Source: Imbricaverruca yamaguchii (lineage: Eukaryota > Arthropoda > Thecostraca > Neoverrucidae). Taken from it: DNA of 64,000 nucleotides. A model generated the notes under the pieces. It was not told the origin of the DNA, did no database searches, and saw only the letters and a program-made list of their open reading frames with translations. Shown here piece after piece: positions 10,980 through 22,530 of this stretch (its first letter is position 1; every line of letters starts with the position of its first letter). The DNA lies in assembly GCA_034440575.1 (NCBI GenBank), contig JAOTOL010001637.1, forward strand, positions 2,473,501 through 2,537,500, read 5' to 3'. The position numbers and the translations under genes are program-made.

Positions 10980-12410
10980 TATTCATATTCATATTCATTT
11001 CGCAAATTCTCCGAATATCTAAGAAATACAGACTCTTCAGAATTCCTTCAAAATTGGTATACATGCAGTACTGGATGAACTGATCATCATGACTATAAAA
11101 GCTAATCAGGGCGCCCTTAAACAGCTGAGATATTCCAGGTAAAACGTCTGGGTCATTCAGGTCGTGAACTCCTCAGAATTCCTTCAAAATGGGCACAAAT
11201 GTACTCTTGGATGCATTGATGACCATGAGCATAAAACCTGAAGGGACGTTCATGAAAGCAAAATTATGTGTATCGAAACCTCTCCTGGAAAAATTATCCT
11301 GGACCAAGGCAGCGATTCAAAACACAAAGGTTTTCTTTTTTAACTTGCACGTCAAGTTAGACTGATATTCGATCCCTACATGTGGAACATCGTGAAAACG
11401 AGCATGCTTGTGGACCTCGGTACACTGATTATCGTGAGCACAATCAAGAAGCCGCATTGCTGGTTGGTTATTGGTTTTACGACACATCGACCGTTGATTT
11501 ATGTAGCGTCGCCAATCTCTCACGCCAATTGGTCGCGGGTGAAGAGTAGTGACAGGTAAGACTCGAACCCACAACCTTTCGATTGTGAGACGAGCAACTT
11601 ACCCCTAGGCCACTCGTCCCCAAGAAGAAGCCGCTTTGCAAAACACCACTGGGATATTCATGGTCAAAGGTCAAAGGTCATCGAGATTTCCTTCGAAATT
11701 AACAGATGGGTAGTACTCGATACACTAATTACATGAGCATACAAGCTAAGAGGAGCATTCACGATCAGCTGAGATATGCAATGTCAAAGGTTAGAGTTTT
11801 TGAGGTTGGATTCTTCAGATTCCGTTTAAAATTGGTGGAGTAGTCATAATTGATGCATGGAGCATCATGAACACAAAGGCTAAGAGGGCCGTTCATAAAC
11901 AGCTGAGTTATTCAATATCAAAGGTCGAGATCATTGTGGTCGGACCACTGATATATATTGTTAATGGCACACATGTAGTCCAGGACTAACTGACGACCAT
12001 GGGCATGAATGATAAAGCGGCGTTGCTAAACAGTTGAGCTATTCAGTATCAAGGGTCAGGGTGAATGAGGTCGGACTATTCAGATTTTCTTCAAAGTTTG
12101 TACACGCGGAGTAATTGATGCCCTGACCATCATTAGCATAAAAGCTCAGAGGGCGGGGTCATTGGGGTGGGACTTCTTATAATTCCTTCAAAATAGGCAC
12201 ACATTTATTCTAGGATGAACTAACCCTCATGAGCATACAAGCCAAGATGGTCGTTCATAAACGGCTGGATTATTTGTGTCCAAACATTTATGGGTGTGCA
12301 TATGCAGCGATTAATAGCACAAAACGAATATCAATATGCACATCAAGCAACATTGAAATTTGATTTTTACAGGGGGAGCATCGTGAAAACTAGCATACTG
12401 GTAGGGTAAA
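10980..12410. repeat. Degenerate ~133-bp satellite-like array, block 1
   Basis: The motifs TTCCTTCAAAATTGG, then TGATGCACTGACCATCATGA, then AAAGCTAAGAGGGCGTTCAT and AACAGCTGAGTTATTCA recur about every 133-136 bases (for example from 11045 to 11181, and 11690 to 11823). One unit near 12089-12185 is shortened. A longer unit containing GCAGCGATT...GCACGTCAAG...CATCGTGAAAAC...GCATACTGG appears at 11305-11460 and 12290-12410. Copies are quite diverged. A SINE interrupts it at 11461. Confidence 0.75.
11461..11624 (-). mobile_element. tRNA-headed SINE, family A, copy 2
   Basis: Same structure as the copy at 4349: GGGGACGAGTGGCCTAGGGG head, B box GGTTCGAGTCT, shared 3' domain and an AACC end. The flanking target-site duplication is AAGAAGCCGC(A/T)TTGC (11446-11460 and 11625-11639), with one mismatch. 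It is inserted in the 133-bp satellite. Confidence 0.9.
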
Positions 12411-13130
12411 CGGACAAATGTACGTAAAGCAAATGTATGCGTGACAGATGTCCATACTGAAATGTACCGAAGCAAATGTACGTAGGCATAGATGTACGTA
12501 TGGTAATCGTTCGTCAGCGCATATGTACGTATGACAAATGTAGCTAAGCGCAAAAGTACGTATGCGCAAATGTACGGAAGTGCAAAAGTGTGTATGCCCA
12601 AATGTTCGGAGACGCAAATATACGTATGCATAACATGTTCGTAAATATACTCAAGCGCAAAAGTACATATGGCAAATGTACGTATGCGCAAATGTACGCA
12701 TGTACAAATGTACGCATGCGTAGATGTACGCAAGCGCAAATGTACGGATGTGTAACTATACGTATGCGTAAATGTACGTACGCACAGAAGTACGAATGAA
12801 CAAAGGCACGTCAGAGCAGAGGTACGTATACGCAAATGTGCGCATGCACAAATGTATGTATGCGCAGATGTACACAAGCACAAATGTAACTAAGAGCAAA
12901 TACAGACATGTGCAATTGTGCGCATGTCTAAATGTACGTAAGCGAAATGTACATAATCTCCAAAAGCACCTATGTGTAAATGAGCGTATGTGCAAAGGTA
13001 CATATGCGCAAATGTACGTAAGTGCAAATGTATGTAAGAATAAAGGCATATAAGAGCAAATGTACGTAAACGTACAAGTATGTAAACGCACATGTACGTA
13101 AAGTAAATGTATGTATAAGCCAATGCGCGT
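12410..13130 (+). repeat. 16-bp minisatellite array, left arm (orientation GCGCAAATGTACGTAT)
   Basis: About 45 imperfect copies of GCGCAAATGTACGTAT follow one another with the period of 16 kept over long stretches. Long open frames encoding Cys/Thr/Tyr/Val/Arg repeats on both strands come from the repeat. The array turns over at about 13135 into the opposite orientation. Confidence 0.9.
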
Positions 13131-13134
13131 ACAG

Positions 13135-13785
13135 TTATGCATACGTATCTTCACGTTTTCATACGTTTGGCTGGGTACGTATGCCATACGCACATTTGCG
13201 CTTACGTATATTTGCTTATGGACCTCTACCATGCGCATAATTGCTCTTGTGTACATCTGCCATACATCTATTTCTCATGAGTATTTTTGCGCCTTCGTAC
13301 ATCTGCACTTACGTTCATCTGCCTCATGTAAGTTTGCGCATACGTCCATATGTGCCTGTATGCATTTGCTCTGACATACTTTTGCGCTGACGCATATTCG
13401 CAAACACGCGTACGTACATTTGCGATTACGTACTTCTGCGCATTCGTATATCTCCTCTGATATATAATTGCGCGTACGTACATTTGCGCTTACATACATT
13501 TATGCTAACGCACTTTTGCGCTTACGTACACTTACGCATACTTATGCTTGCGCTTACGTCCATTTGCGCTTACGCATATCTGCGATGATGTATTTTTGGA
13601 TCACGTACATACATTAAAATATCAGCAGTGATATATCTCGGTTACACGAACGTCCATTTGTGCGTACGTACGTTTGCCCTGACGTAACTTGCGTACATTT
13701 GTCATACGTACCTTTATGCATACGTACATTTGCTTACTTACATTTACTTAGGTGTATCGTCATGCGTACATTTGTCCGAGAATCT
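13135..13785 (-). repeat. 16-bp minisatellite array, right arm (inverted orientation)
   Basis: The same unit as the preceding array, but as its reverse complement, TACGTACATTTGCGC plus one base. Roughly 40 imperfect copies. Together with the left arm it forms a head-to-head array able in principle to fold on itself over several hundred bases. Units contain the self-complementary TACGTA and GTAC. Confidence 0.9.
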
Positions 13786-13789
13786 CCCA

Positions 13790-14500
13790 GTTGAGCTTGG
13801 TGCACTGATTATCATGAGCATATTTAAGAAGCCCTATCACAAAAATCTACGGAGATTTCCGGAGCCAAGCACCAAAGACCATCGAGACCGGCCTCCTCTA
13901 GATTTCCTTCAAAATTGTTGCACGGGTAGTACTTGATGCACTGGTCATCATGACCATACAGGCTAAGAGGGGCGTTCGTAAACAGCCGAATTACTCAAGG
14001 TCAAAGTCGGGACCATTAAGGTCGATCTCTCATAATTGTTTCAAGATTGCCACACATGTAGTCCAAGATGCGCTGACGGTCATGAGCATGAAGGCTCACA
14101 AGGGCCTTCATGAACAGCTGGATTATTGGGCCAAAATATTTCCCGGTGTGTTCATGCAGCGATTAAAAACAAAACACCAATGGCAAACTGCACGTCAAGC
14201 GAAATCAATACTTGATGCTTCCCAGTGGAACATCATGAAAGGCAGCATACTGGTAGAGCTCGGCATCTTGATGAACATGAGCAAACACAAGAAGACGTAT
14301 TACACAACACCACAGATATATTTAGGGTCAAAGGTAAAATGTCATCGAGGTTGGACGCCTCCGATTTCTTTCAAAATTGGTTCTCGGGAAGCACCCTTTG
14401 CGGAAGGGCAGAAATCGAAAGTTATTCAATTGATTGACCCGTGCCAAAGCATGCAAAATAAACGTTCATTCCATTCCGGTCGAAGTTTTAGGAACGTAAC
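13790..14500. repeat. Degenerate ~133-bp satellite-like array, block 2
   Basis: The same motifs as block 1 (TTCCTTCAAAATTG, TGATGCACTG.TCATCATGA, GGCTAAGAGGGGCGTTC, AACAGC.GA.TTA) plus the longer unit with GCAGCGATTAAAAAC and GGAACATCATGAAA. Blocks 1 and 2 bracket the inverted 16-bp array. Open frames inside are not supported as genes. Confidence 0.75.
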
Positions 14501-14580
14501 GTGAAGAGTTACTGCCCAATTGGGGAACGGGTGGCATATTCCCTTTTTAATTGAATATATGATGCTATTGTTTTTTGCGA

Positions 14581-14587
<7 letters not shown>

Positions 14588-14667
<80 letters not shown>
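14588..14667. repeat. (CT)n microsatellite
   Basis: About 80 bases of uninterrupted CT dinucleotides. Arg-Glu and Leu-Ser repeat peptides here are artefacts. Confidence 0.97.
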
Positions 14668-14670
<3 letters not shown>

Positions 14671-14699
14671 TGAAATCAGCTCTCTGGACAGCAGCATTG

Positions 14700-16370
14700 C
14701 TGTGCTTATCGGCGAAAATTCATTTGTGAGTCAAAACAGTACGTGGGCCGCTAGTACGTCGGTCAAGTCGTTGACGCGCAAGCCGTTACATTGCGCGCCA
14801 AGTAACCAATTCAAACGTCAACCGGCTCGCATGACGTCCTGTATAATTCGCGCAGCAAGAGGTGGGCAGTGATTGGATTAACGGATGCGGGCAGTTACTC
14901 CAGAGTACATTTTAGTAACAGAATACCACGAATGCATATGACTTTCCATTGGTCTCCGGAAGAGCATAGGAGTGGCATCAATGTCCTTGTCTGTAATACC
15001 TATAGTTATTGCGGTTGTGCATAGGCTTCGCCGCCACTGAGTTCCGAGGCCCGAATCTTCCTGGGATGTTGGAAAACTTCGAGAAAATATGTCATCTTCC
15101 GACAGTTTCCCAGTTTCTGTACCAGGCAACATCTGAATCTGGTGGGAGAATTCGTCAGACGGTGCCATCACGGGTCTGCCGTATCAATGCTACCATGGCC
15201 CGCGGCGTGCCGCCCGACTGGACCAGTCTGCCGTCGGCTGGATGTCAGCTAGGTGTCGGCTGCATGTCGAAATTGGCGAACATTCCACTCACCAGCTGAC
15301 AGCGAGCCGCTGTCGGCATGTTTACTAGGAATATGTATATACATATATATCTACATGCACACACACACATATATATATATATACCATGTATAAGCTATCC
15401 GTGGGAGGTACCTCTAGCAAAGACAGACATATGCGTCAATGGCATCAACGCTGTTAGCAACAGCCAAGGCGTCCAGTGTCATATCTTCTGCTATGCAATG
15501 TCTTGCATTATCGGATAATATCCTTCATGCAATTTACTATCTTCTGCCCCCTCTTCATGCTAATAAAAATCAGATTGATGCCACTTTGGTTCCGTAGCCA
15601 CAAATGTCTTGCTTGTGAGTCAAGTTTTGTAGTGAGAAGAAGGTAATGCTTGGTGCACCGTATGAATTAAATTATGGTCGTGTGCGTAACTCGATAACAC
15701 CATAGGCCGAAACAAGCCGAAAATCTAGTTTCTTTCGACTTTCGGTGTTGAAGAACGGAATTCAAAAGCTGCATGCAAACCGAATGTAGTTGGTGCATCA
15801 ACTAATTGTCCATTTAACCCAAAATCCAGCATAATTTTACTGTCGAATGTATCGAGGCCCATCGTTTTGCAAAATTACTGAACATCCTGCTTGGTATTCG
15901 CGCTAGCAAGGGGTAACTCTAGTAACTGCAAGGAACTATCAATCTTGAAATGACAAAAATAATCAGAATAAAACAATGGCTAAAAACCGAGGTGAAGTTA
16001 AACTTTAACTAAATCGGACAGGTGATGAAGTAAGACGGCGACTATTGGTCCGACATCCAAAGCCGAGAGGGGCCTTTTAACTTTCTCAAATGCCGTGTAT
16101 AGCTTGTGGTGGCCTGATATAAGCGTGTGATAGATTGCTAGAAGTTCGTTCTACCGTCTAATGCGGTTACATAATGACATTAAAATTAGTCATAGAATCA
16201 TAAATTCCAACAGCCAGACAGGGTCCCAGTAATAAACCGAGCTAATTCGGAAAGAAGCCGTATGCGGTCGCATGTGGCCGTAAGACATTAGTACGTGGAC
16301 TACCCGTGTGCAATTTTGATGGATATGTAAGTAGTCCAACCTCAGTGTCAGTGTCCTGTAATAACAATAT
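14700..16370. other. No gene recognised
   Basis: Contains a short TA/CA-rich tract (15325-15386). A 97-codon minus-strand frame at 14878-15171 has no motif, good splice context or family. Nothing else was identified. Confidence 0.4.
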
Positions 16371-16380
16371 AATAACAAAT

Positions 16381-16412
16381 GATAAGTATATATGTATATA
16401 CATATATATACA

Positions 16413-16468
<56 letters not shown>

Positions 16469-16473
16469 CATAC

Positions 16474-16569
<96 letters not shown>
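16381..16569. repeat. (TA)n microsatellite at the left edge of duplicated block A
   Basis: About 190 bases of TA with a few CATACATA interruptions. The block A duplication begins immediately at its right end; the sequences to its left and to the left of the matching tract at 42888 are unrelated. Confidence 0.95.
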
Positions 16570-16571
<2 letters not shown>

Positions 16572-16574
16572 CGT

Positions 16575-17290
16575 CCTGGTCATCATCTAAGTTCCAGTTA
16601 AGAGGGGCGTTCATAAAGAGCTGGGCTATTTGAGTCGGGATTTCTTCCTACATTCTCGGTGCAGATATGATGGACAGCGATGCAAACGAAGAAAAATCTG
16701 GAAGTAAGGTTATGTTGCTTTTTGAGTATTACGCGTGGATCATAGAACATGATACTCTAATCATGATGAACACCATATATAATCGTACTACAATACGCAG
16801 CGAAGATATGCTGGGTTAAAGTACAAGTGTCACAGTCGTCGGACTACTCAGATTTCGTTAAAATTGACATACAGATACTCCTCCATATCCTGATCAAGGC
16901 ACATAATGCACATAAAGACTAAGAAGAGTGCTCATAAATAGCCGCTAACAGACGCCAAAGGCCAGGGTCACGGAAATCGGAGTGCTCATATTTCCTTAAA
17001 ACACACAGGTAGATCTTGATGTGCTGATCGCATGAGCATGGAACCAAAGAGTTCATAAACACATGAGTCATTCAAAGTCAAATGACAGGGTCAGACTACC
17101 CAGATTTCCTTCAAAATTGGCACGCAGGTGGCCTTTGACGCGCTAACCAGCATGACCCTACACGCTAAGAGGGACGTTCATAAGCAGCCGAGTTAGCCAG
17201 TTATTTGGGCTTTAGGGCGCTTCGAACAGAATTGATAATTCGCACCCAAGCTGAGTTATTCAGTCAAAACTTCGTCTTGCATTGACGGTA
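16575..17290. repeat. Degenerate ~133-bp satellite-like array within block A copy 1
   Basis: The motifs AAGAGGGGCGTTCATAA, CAGATTTC.TTAAAATTGACA, GAGCATGGAACC and TTCCTTCAAAATTGGCACGC recur at 117-135-base spacing. It is the same family as 10980-12410 and 13790-14500. The second copy is at 43025-43740. Confidence 0.7.
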
Positions 17291-17469
17291 TTGATATAAC
17301 TTACGGCGATAAAACTAATGTGAATCTGTACGTCAACGACTTCTTCAACCGTTGGCGCTCTCCAAGAGGAGAAAAGGCTTTCCTTTCCACAGAAAATTCC
17401 TCTCCACCTGCCGATCACTATTCCAAGATCTCCTTTATGGTGCCGTCATTGCGGTGTGATGTGTCCTGA

Positions 17470-17853
17470 TCCCAGAAGTGTTCAGTGCATGCACTTTCTT
17501 TTTTCACGTCTGGTGGGATGCCCTGCCACGATCAACATTAATGGACCCGCCTCTGCCAACAACAGTTGAGGCCTGGAACCCTGACAGAACCTGGGTCGCA
17601 TCCGCTGTTCTAAGACTCATCCATGCGGGTATTACGTGTGACTCGCGCTTGTTACTAGACTACTCGTGTTGCGTGATATCGGGGGGATGTGGTGTGGATG
17701 TACTCGGGTAGATAGTGCCTGTGGAACTCGCGATGTAATCTTGATTGGGTGTTTTTTTTCGGTGTACGTTTTTCCTGTTTCACATAATCTTGTATATATA
17801 GGCTTAACCCAGGTACGCCCCTGTTGATCTCACTTGGCCTCAACACTTTATGA
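17470..17853 (+). mobile_element. CR1-like LINE 3' end fragment
   Basis: The end GGCTTAACCCAGGTACGCCC...GCCTCAACACTTTATGACTT matches in layout and sequence the 3' end of the LINE at 24481-25757 (GGCTTGACCCAGATGGGCCC...AACACTTTATGACTT). The upstream part contains only broken coding sequence, and its left edge is a guess. The equivalent tail in block A copy 2 ends near 44310. Confidence 0.6.
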
Positions 17854-18951
17854 CTTCATCCAACGGTTTTCCCGACGATGCCCGATCGAATTATAGTACC
17901 GTGAGGTCACACGAGCGCCTTATTTGCCCTTGGATGCTGCCACGATTATTGTTTATTGCAATACGGCTTATTTATGACGCATGTTGAGGGTTTCCTCCTA
18001 TCCGTTTGCGAGCTTTTTTTTTGTATGATGATACACGCGCAATAATCGAAGATCAATATAACATGGCCAGCGGCGGATCTAAGATTTGGTAAGAGGCTGG
18101 CACCCATAATTTGTGTGCACCGTCTGTAGGTGGAAGTGTCCCTATAATTAAAATATGGTCTCACAAGGATGGGATGCGCTCCGAAAACTGCGTGTAGTTT
18201 CTGACGGCATAGAACCATAGCAGGTATTAGTCTTTGACATTTATCAAGGTAGTTTGGAGCGCATATCCCAGAAAACATTACACCGCCTGAGGAGAGTTCA
18301 TCTCGTTTCCTCTCCGGTGATTTATAATTCGTCACATCGGCCACCATGTGGAGATGTGGCCCCACATATCAGTTCAGGGATTCTCACATTGGTCCGAGGC
18401 CTCTCATGTCGGCTTAGGGGCCCCATCACGATAGCCCTGCCGTTGGATTTAGTGATGAATGGTGTGGTAGAATGTCAACCGAGAAGTTCCCCGTATCGGA
18501 TGTGCATTCAAAACCTTCTGAGAAATGCGAAATAAAGAACATGTCTGCGTCTTTTCATACCGCGATGCACTCCATATATTGCATTCGATGTCTTAGTCAA
18601 ATAATGCGGCTTATAATCAACACGCAATAGCATTTTACGTGCTTATGTGCTCAGTGTGTTTGCGAGGATACCGTCCATATCTTCGGACACTTGAGCCACC
18701 CAATCATTTTCATAAAACGACACACCTGGGTGAAGGTCAAAGCTTGTTTTGTTATGGATATACGATAGCAACCCGAAGCATAACAGGTTGGTGTGAACAG
18801 CAGGGTATCGTGAAGTGCAACACACTAATATTCGGTACATGTCCCCCTTGGTTTTAAAGCTTCGCGGAGTTGCCGCAGCTCACGTTATACGCACAAATAC
18901 GGCTAAATGCTCTAGTCGCTTCACGACTACGGCAACATTCCATCATAACTA

Positions 18952-18953
<2 letters not shown>

Positions 18954-19021
<68 letters not shown>
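18954..19021. repeat. (TA)n microsatellite, long allele
   Basis: About 33 TA units here, against about 9-10 at the same place in block A copy 2 (45433-45452). This is the largest repeat-length difference between the copies. Confidence 0.95.
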
Positions 19022-19024
<3 letters not shown>

Positions 19025-20575
19025 ATGTGATCATCGAAGCTGGCATCATATGACTGTGCCAAATGTTCCTGCAGTCGCATGCCGTGTGACGGCAGACGCG
19101 GACACCGCATAGTGCGCACGAGCTGCACACCTGCCGGGCACTGTTCAGCTGTATAAACTAGGTCACAAAGTCAAGAAAAAGACACAAGACACAGTATTAT
19201 TCAGCTTGACACGATGGGTGGTGGAAATAAATATGTAATGGAACAGCGGATATGGACATAATATCGAGCATATGGACACCAACATTGTTCCATGTGAACT
19301 AGATCACTCTCTGGATAGCACAACATGGATGCTGATTGTATCGCTGCCGAAAGCCGGAATAAATTGTCCACAGGTACGGCACATCACGAACAAATCAAAT
19401 CAAATACATTGCCACGGTAACCATTTCATTTCGCAATGGGTTGGTTGGTTGGTTATTGGTTTTTACGACACATCGACCGTTGAGTCATGTAGCGTCGCCA
19501 ATCTCTCACGCCGATTGGTCGCGGGCGAAGAGTAGCGACAGGTGAGACTCGAACTCACAACCTTTCGATTATGAGACGAGCAACTTACCCCTAGGCTACT
19601 CGTCCCCTTTCGCAATGGGTGTGATCTGTGGTAGACGAAAATACTACTGTATTTCACGCCACAGGTAACCCTAGCTCAGCACGTGCGATCATGTCCACCG
19701 TGTTTGTTGCGACATGACGGGTCGATCGCTATCAGCCACATGGTCATGTTCCACAATGCTAGAACCTTACAGCGCATCTCCCTGATGCCACCATCAATGG
19801 GACTTGCACTCAATAACGCTTCGAGTACTTGACGATGGATTCTGACGCTACGGTTTAGACATCTACTGACGCTGCGGGTACAGCGTCCTCGTTCGCTCAC
19901 TAATGTTGCAACCGTACAACGATGGCTCCATTCACTGGCATTGCGATGGTGTTCCACAACGCTTCCGTCAGGTACCGTGCGATCACGGAGACATCAGCCG
20001 TGCGACGTGTGATCCAATCGATTCAGTCCCAGGGCTCGCTCTCATCGACGCCGCGTCAGAAGACGCTTCTTGGCACTGCCGACCTTTTGACACACCATCA
20101 GTGACGATGCATCCGCATCATGTTGGCTAACTGACCGTGCGAACGTTAAGCGTACGCCCTGCGACGATTCGCTTGTAGGATGTCAGCGCATTGCTGGTGC
20201 AGCCACGTGATTTCCTCTCACTGCCAATATGACTGTATGACATGCGTTCACTGAAGCTGGCATCATATGACTGTGCCAATGATCCTGCAGCCGCAAACCG
20301 CGTGACAGCAGTCGCGGACACCGTATGGCGCATACGGGCTGCACACCTGCCGGGCACGGTTCAGCTGTATAAGTTAGGTCGCAATGTCAAGAAGACACAA
20401 TACGCAGCATTATTCAGTTTGACACGAGGGATTGTGAAAATAAATATACAATAGGATAGCGGATATGGACATAATATCGAACATATAGACATCAACATTC
20501 TTCCATGTCAACTACATCCCCCTTTGGTTAGCACAGCATGAATGCTGATTGCATCGCTTGCCGAAAGTCGGAAGA
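19022..20575 (+). repeat. Pair of ~350-bp direct repeats inside block A
   Basis: Bases 19030-19375 and 20233-20580 are diverged direct repeats. Shared blocks include GAAGCTGGCATCATATGACT, CTGCACACCTGCCGGGCAC, GTTCAGCTGTATAA, TATGGACATAATATCGA and GATGCTGATTG. They are about 1.2 kb apart. Terminal TG...CA, a primer-binding site and internal coding sequence are not evident, so I do not call LTRs. The same arrangement is in copy 2 (45455-45800 and 46490-46830). Confidence 0.7.
19441..19607 (-). mobile_element. tRNA-headed SINE, family A, copy 3 (present only in block A copy 1)
   Basis: The minus strand shows GGGGACGAGTAGCCTAGGGG, B box GGTTCGAGTC(T), the shared 3' domain and AACCAACCAACC end. 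A perfect 12-bp target-site duplication, TTTCGCAATGGG, flanks it (19429-19440 and 19608-19619). Block A copy 2 carries a single TTTCGCAATGGG (45862-45873) with no SINE, which is a clean empty site. Confidence 0.97.
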
Positions 20576-20639
20576 AAAACTTTTTTTTGGAAAGGGAGAT
20601 GAACGTATGAAACACTATAATTATCCTGCCCATGAGTAT

Positions 20640-21065
20640 GTAGAAGATAGGTGACCTTAGTTGACATCATACAGCATTTTGGATTATGCTAAGACACACA
20701 GAGACGAATCACAGGGAAACACTGGTCTCTGAGGGTGATCTAAGTGAAGAATAGTTTGTGGATTTAAAAAAATAGGCGAATAAACAATAAGCCGTAAATC
20801 ACATACACCTGCACACACATGCATACACACATATACATACATATATATAAGCATGCATATGTATATATACAATCATGTGTGAGTGTGCATGTGTATGTAA
20901 TATAGGGCTTATTTGTGTGTTTGCCTACTTCTTTTAATGCACAAACTATTCTGCTTCACTTAGATCATCCCCAAAGAGACCACAGTGTTGCTCTGTGACT
21001 CGTCTTTGTGTGTCTTAGCATAACCCCAAATGCCATATGATATCAACTAAGGTCACCTGTCTACT
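20640..21065. repeat. Inverted repeat, ~170-bp arms around an ATAC-rich loop
   Basis: The left arm contains AGGTGACCTTAGTTGACATC, GCTAAGACACACAGAGACGA and GATCTAAGTGAAGAATAGTT. The right arm is its imperfect reverse complement (AACTATTCTGCTTCACTTAG...CGTCTTTGTGTGTCTTAGC...AACTAAGGTCACCTGTCTAC). The middle is CACACATGCATACACACATA-type sequence. It is conserved in block A copy 2 at about 46905-47320. A third partial copy of the arm (ACAGAGACGAATCACAGTGC) follows at 21162. Confidence 0.85.
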
Positions 21066-21954
21066 TCATACCTATGGGTATACACATGCATGCATGTATG
21101 TATGCATGTATATATGCGGGTATGCACATATGTATGCATTTTGGAATTTTGCTTGCATACACAGAGACGAATCACAGTGCATCACTGTAGTTGAAAAAGA
21201 ATGGATTAAGCAAACCCATGGATAGGTGGTGCCATTCTCATGAGCATCGGCACTTCTCTAGAAGGCTTCAGTGCACCCCCTCCCCAGTCAACTGATTTCA
21301 GCCTAAAGATACCAAAAGGCACCCTGCCCTCACACAAATTTATGGATCAACCTCTGTAGAAAGCCAAGGCATCAGCAACAGCCTGAGACTGGACCAACAG
21401 TCATGGGCGCAGAAGAATAACCCTGGGTTCTTTTACGACACATTCAGCTGGTAGGTCATATAGCACCACCGACTTGTCACTGTGCATTACAAGATCCCAT
21501 CTAAATGCTTTACAACCGACCTTCATAGTCATGGGCTAGGTCTGACATTGTCTGGTGATCAATTCTCTCATTTTTCCCTTGCATGTGATGTTCGTTTTTA
21601 TCTTAATATATTTTTTTTATTTCATTCTCTCAAATTGCCCACATTCATCCCATTGGCATTTTGTATGTGTTGGATGTGGTCATTATGCGTGACCACCAGG
21701 TACGTAGTGTTATATGTTGTTGGGGGAAATGAGTTATATAATGACTTACAATTGCCACAATGTTGGCTTTGTTCCCCCATAAATAAAACTATCAAAATTG
21801 GCCATATGGAGTGTGCCCCAAATCCACTTGGACCAGATCATTTCCTTCATGTATTCTGACCCTCCCCTCACCCCAATAGTACTCCCGATGTGAAATAGTT
21901 GGAAGAATTGTGGGTTTTATGATATGAGCACGACTTTTTATGCCTGAGCACTAA

Positions 21955-22530
21955 AGTACATATCACAAATGTACTCATGGTAAATATACGTGAGAGGAAA
22001 TGTACGTAATATCAAATGTACATACAGTATATGCACATAAGCAATGTGTTTAAACGCAGACACGTATGCTCAAATGTACGTACATTTGCTGTTGCATATT
22101 TTACGTTTACGTACTGATGCATATGCACGTTTATCCATGCATACATTTGCGCTTATATACTTTGGCGCCTACGTACGTTTGTGCTTAGGTAAAATTACGC
22201 TTACGTGCATTTGCACATACGTACATTTTCACTTACATACATTTGTACACATGCAATTTTGTACTTTCGCACTTTTGCGCTCATATACATTTGCGCAAAT
22301 CAGACTTTTGCGCTTACGTACATTTGCGCATACGTACCTTTGTGAATACGTACATTTGCGCTTCCGTACATTTCCACATACATACATTTTCCATGAGAGC
22401 ATTTACGCTCACGTACATTTGTCATGCGTACATTTGTGCTTACGTACAATTGCCATACATACATCTGCGCTTATGCACATTTGTATACGCGTATTTGTGT
22501 ATTCATATCCGCCATGCGTACCTAGGTACG
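21955..22530. repeat. 16-bp minisatellite array with an early orientation switch, block A copy 1
   Basis: A short run in AAATGTACGTA orientation (21955-22080) switches at the palindrome AAATGTACGTACATTT (22073-22088) into about 27 units of TACGTACATTTGCGC type. It is the same family as 12410-13785. The matching array in copy 2 spans about 48205-48755. The 166-codon plus-strand frame is a repeat product. Confidence 0.9.

Noticed and set aside
12311..13500. Long open frames on both strands with Cys-Thr-Tyr-Val-Arg-Leu-Arg repeats
   Set aside because: They follow the 16-bp minisatellite period, occur on both strands and have no start context or family; the same holds for 22044-22544 and 48274-48771.
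12410..13785. CRISPR-like array
   Set aside because: The period is 16 with no unique spacers, units are degenerate, and the genome is an animal's.
14509..14729. Arg-Glu and Leu-Ser repeat proteins
   Set aside because: Products of the CT dinucleotide repeat.
14878..15171. 97-codon minus-strand frame as an exon
   Set aside because: No domain, no strong splice sites, and average composition.
17946..18365. Frames conserved between the two block A copies as genes
   Set aside because: Copies are so similar overall that conservation of a frame carries no information, and stops or indels differ between copies in several of them.
19022..20575. LTR retrotransposon with ~350-bp LTRs
   Set aside because: The direct repeats lack TG...CA ends, a primer-binding site, a polypurine tract and any internal coding sequence.
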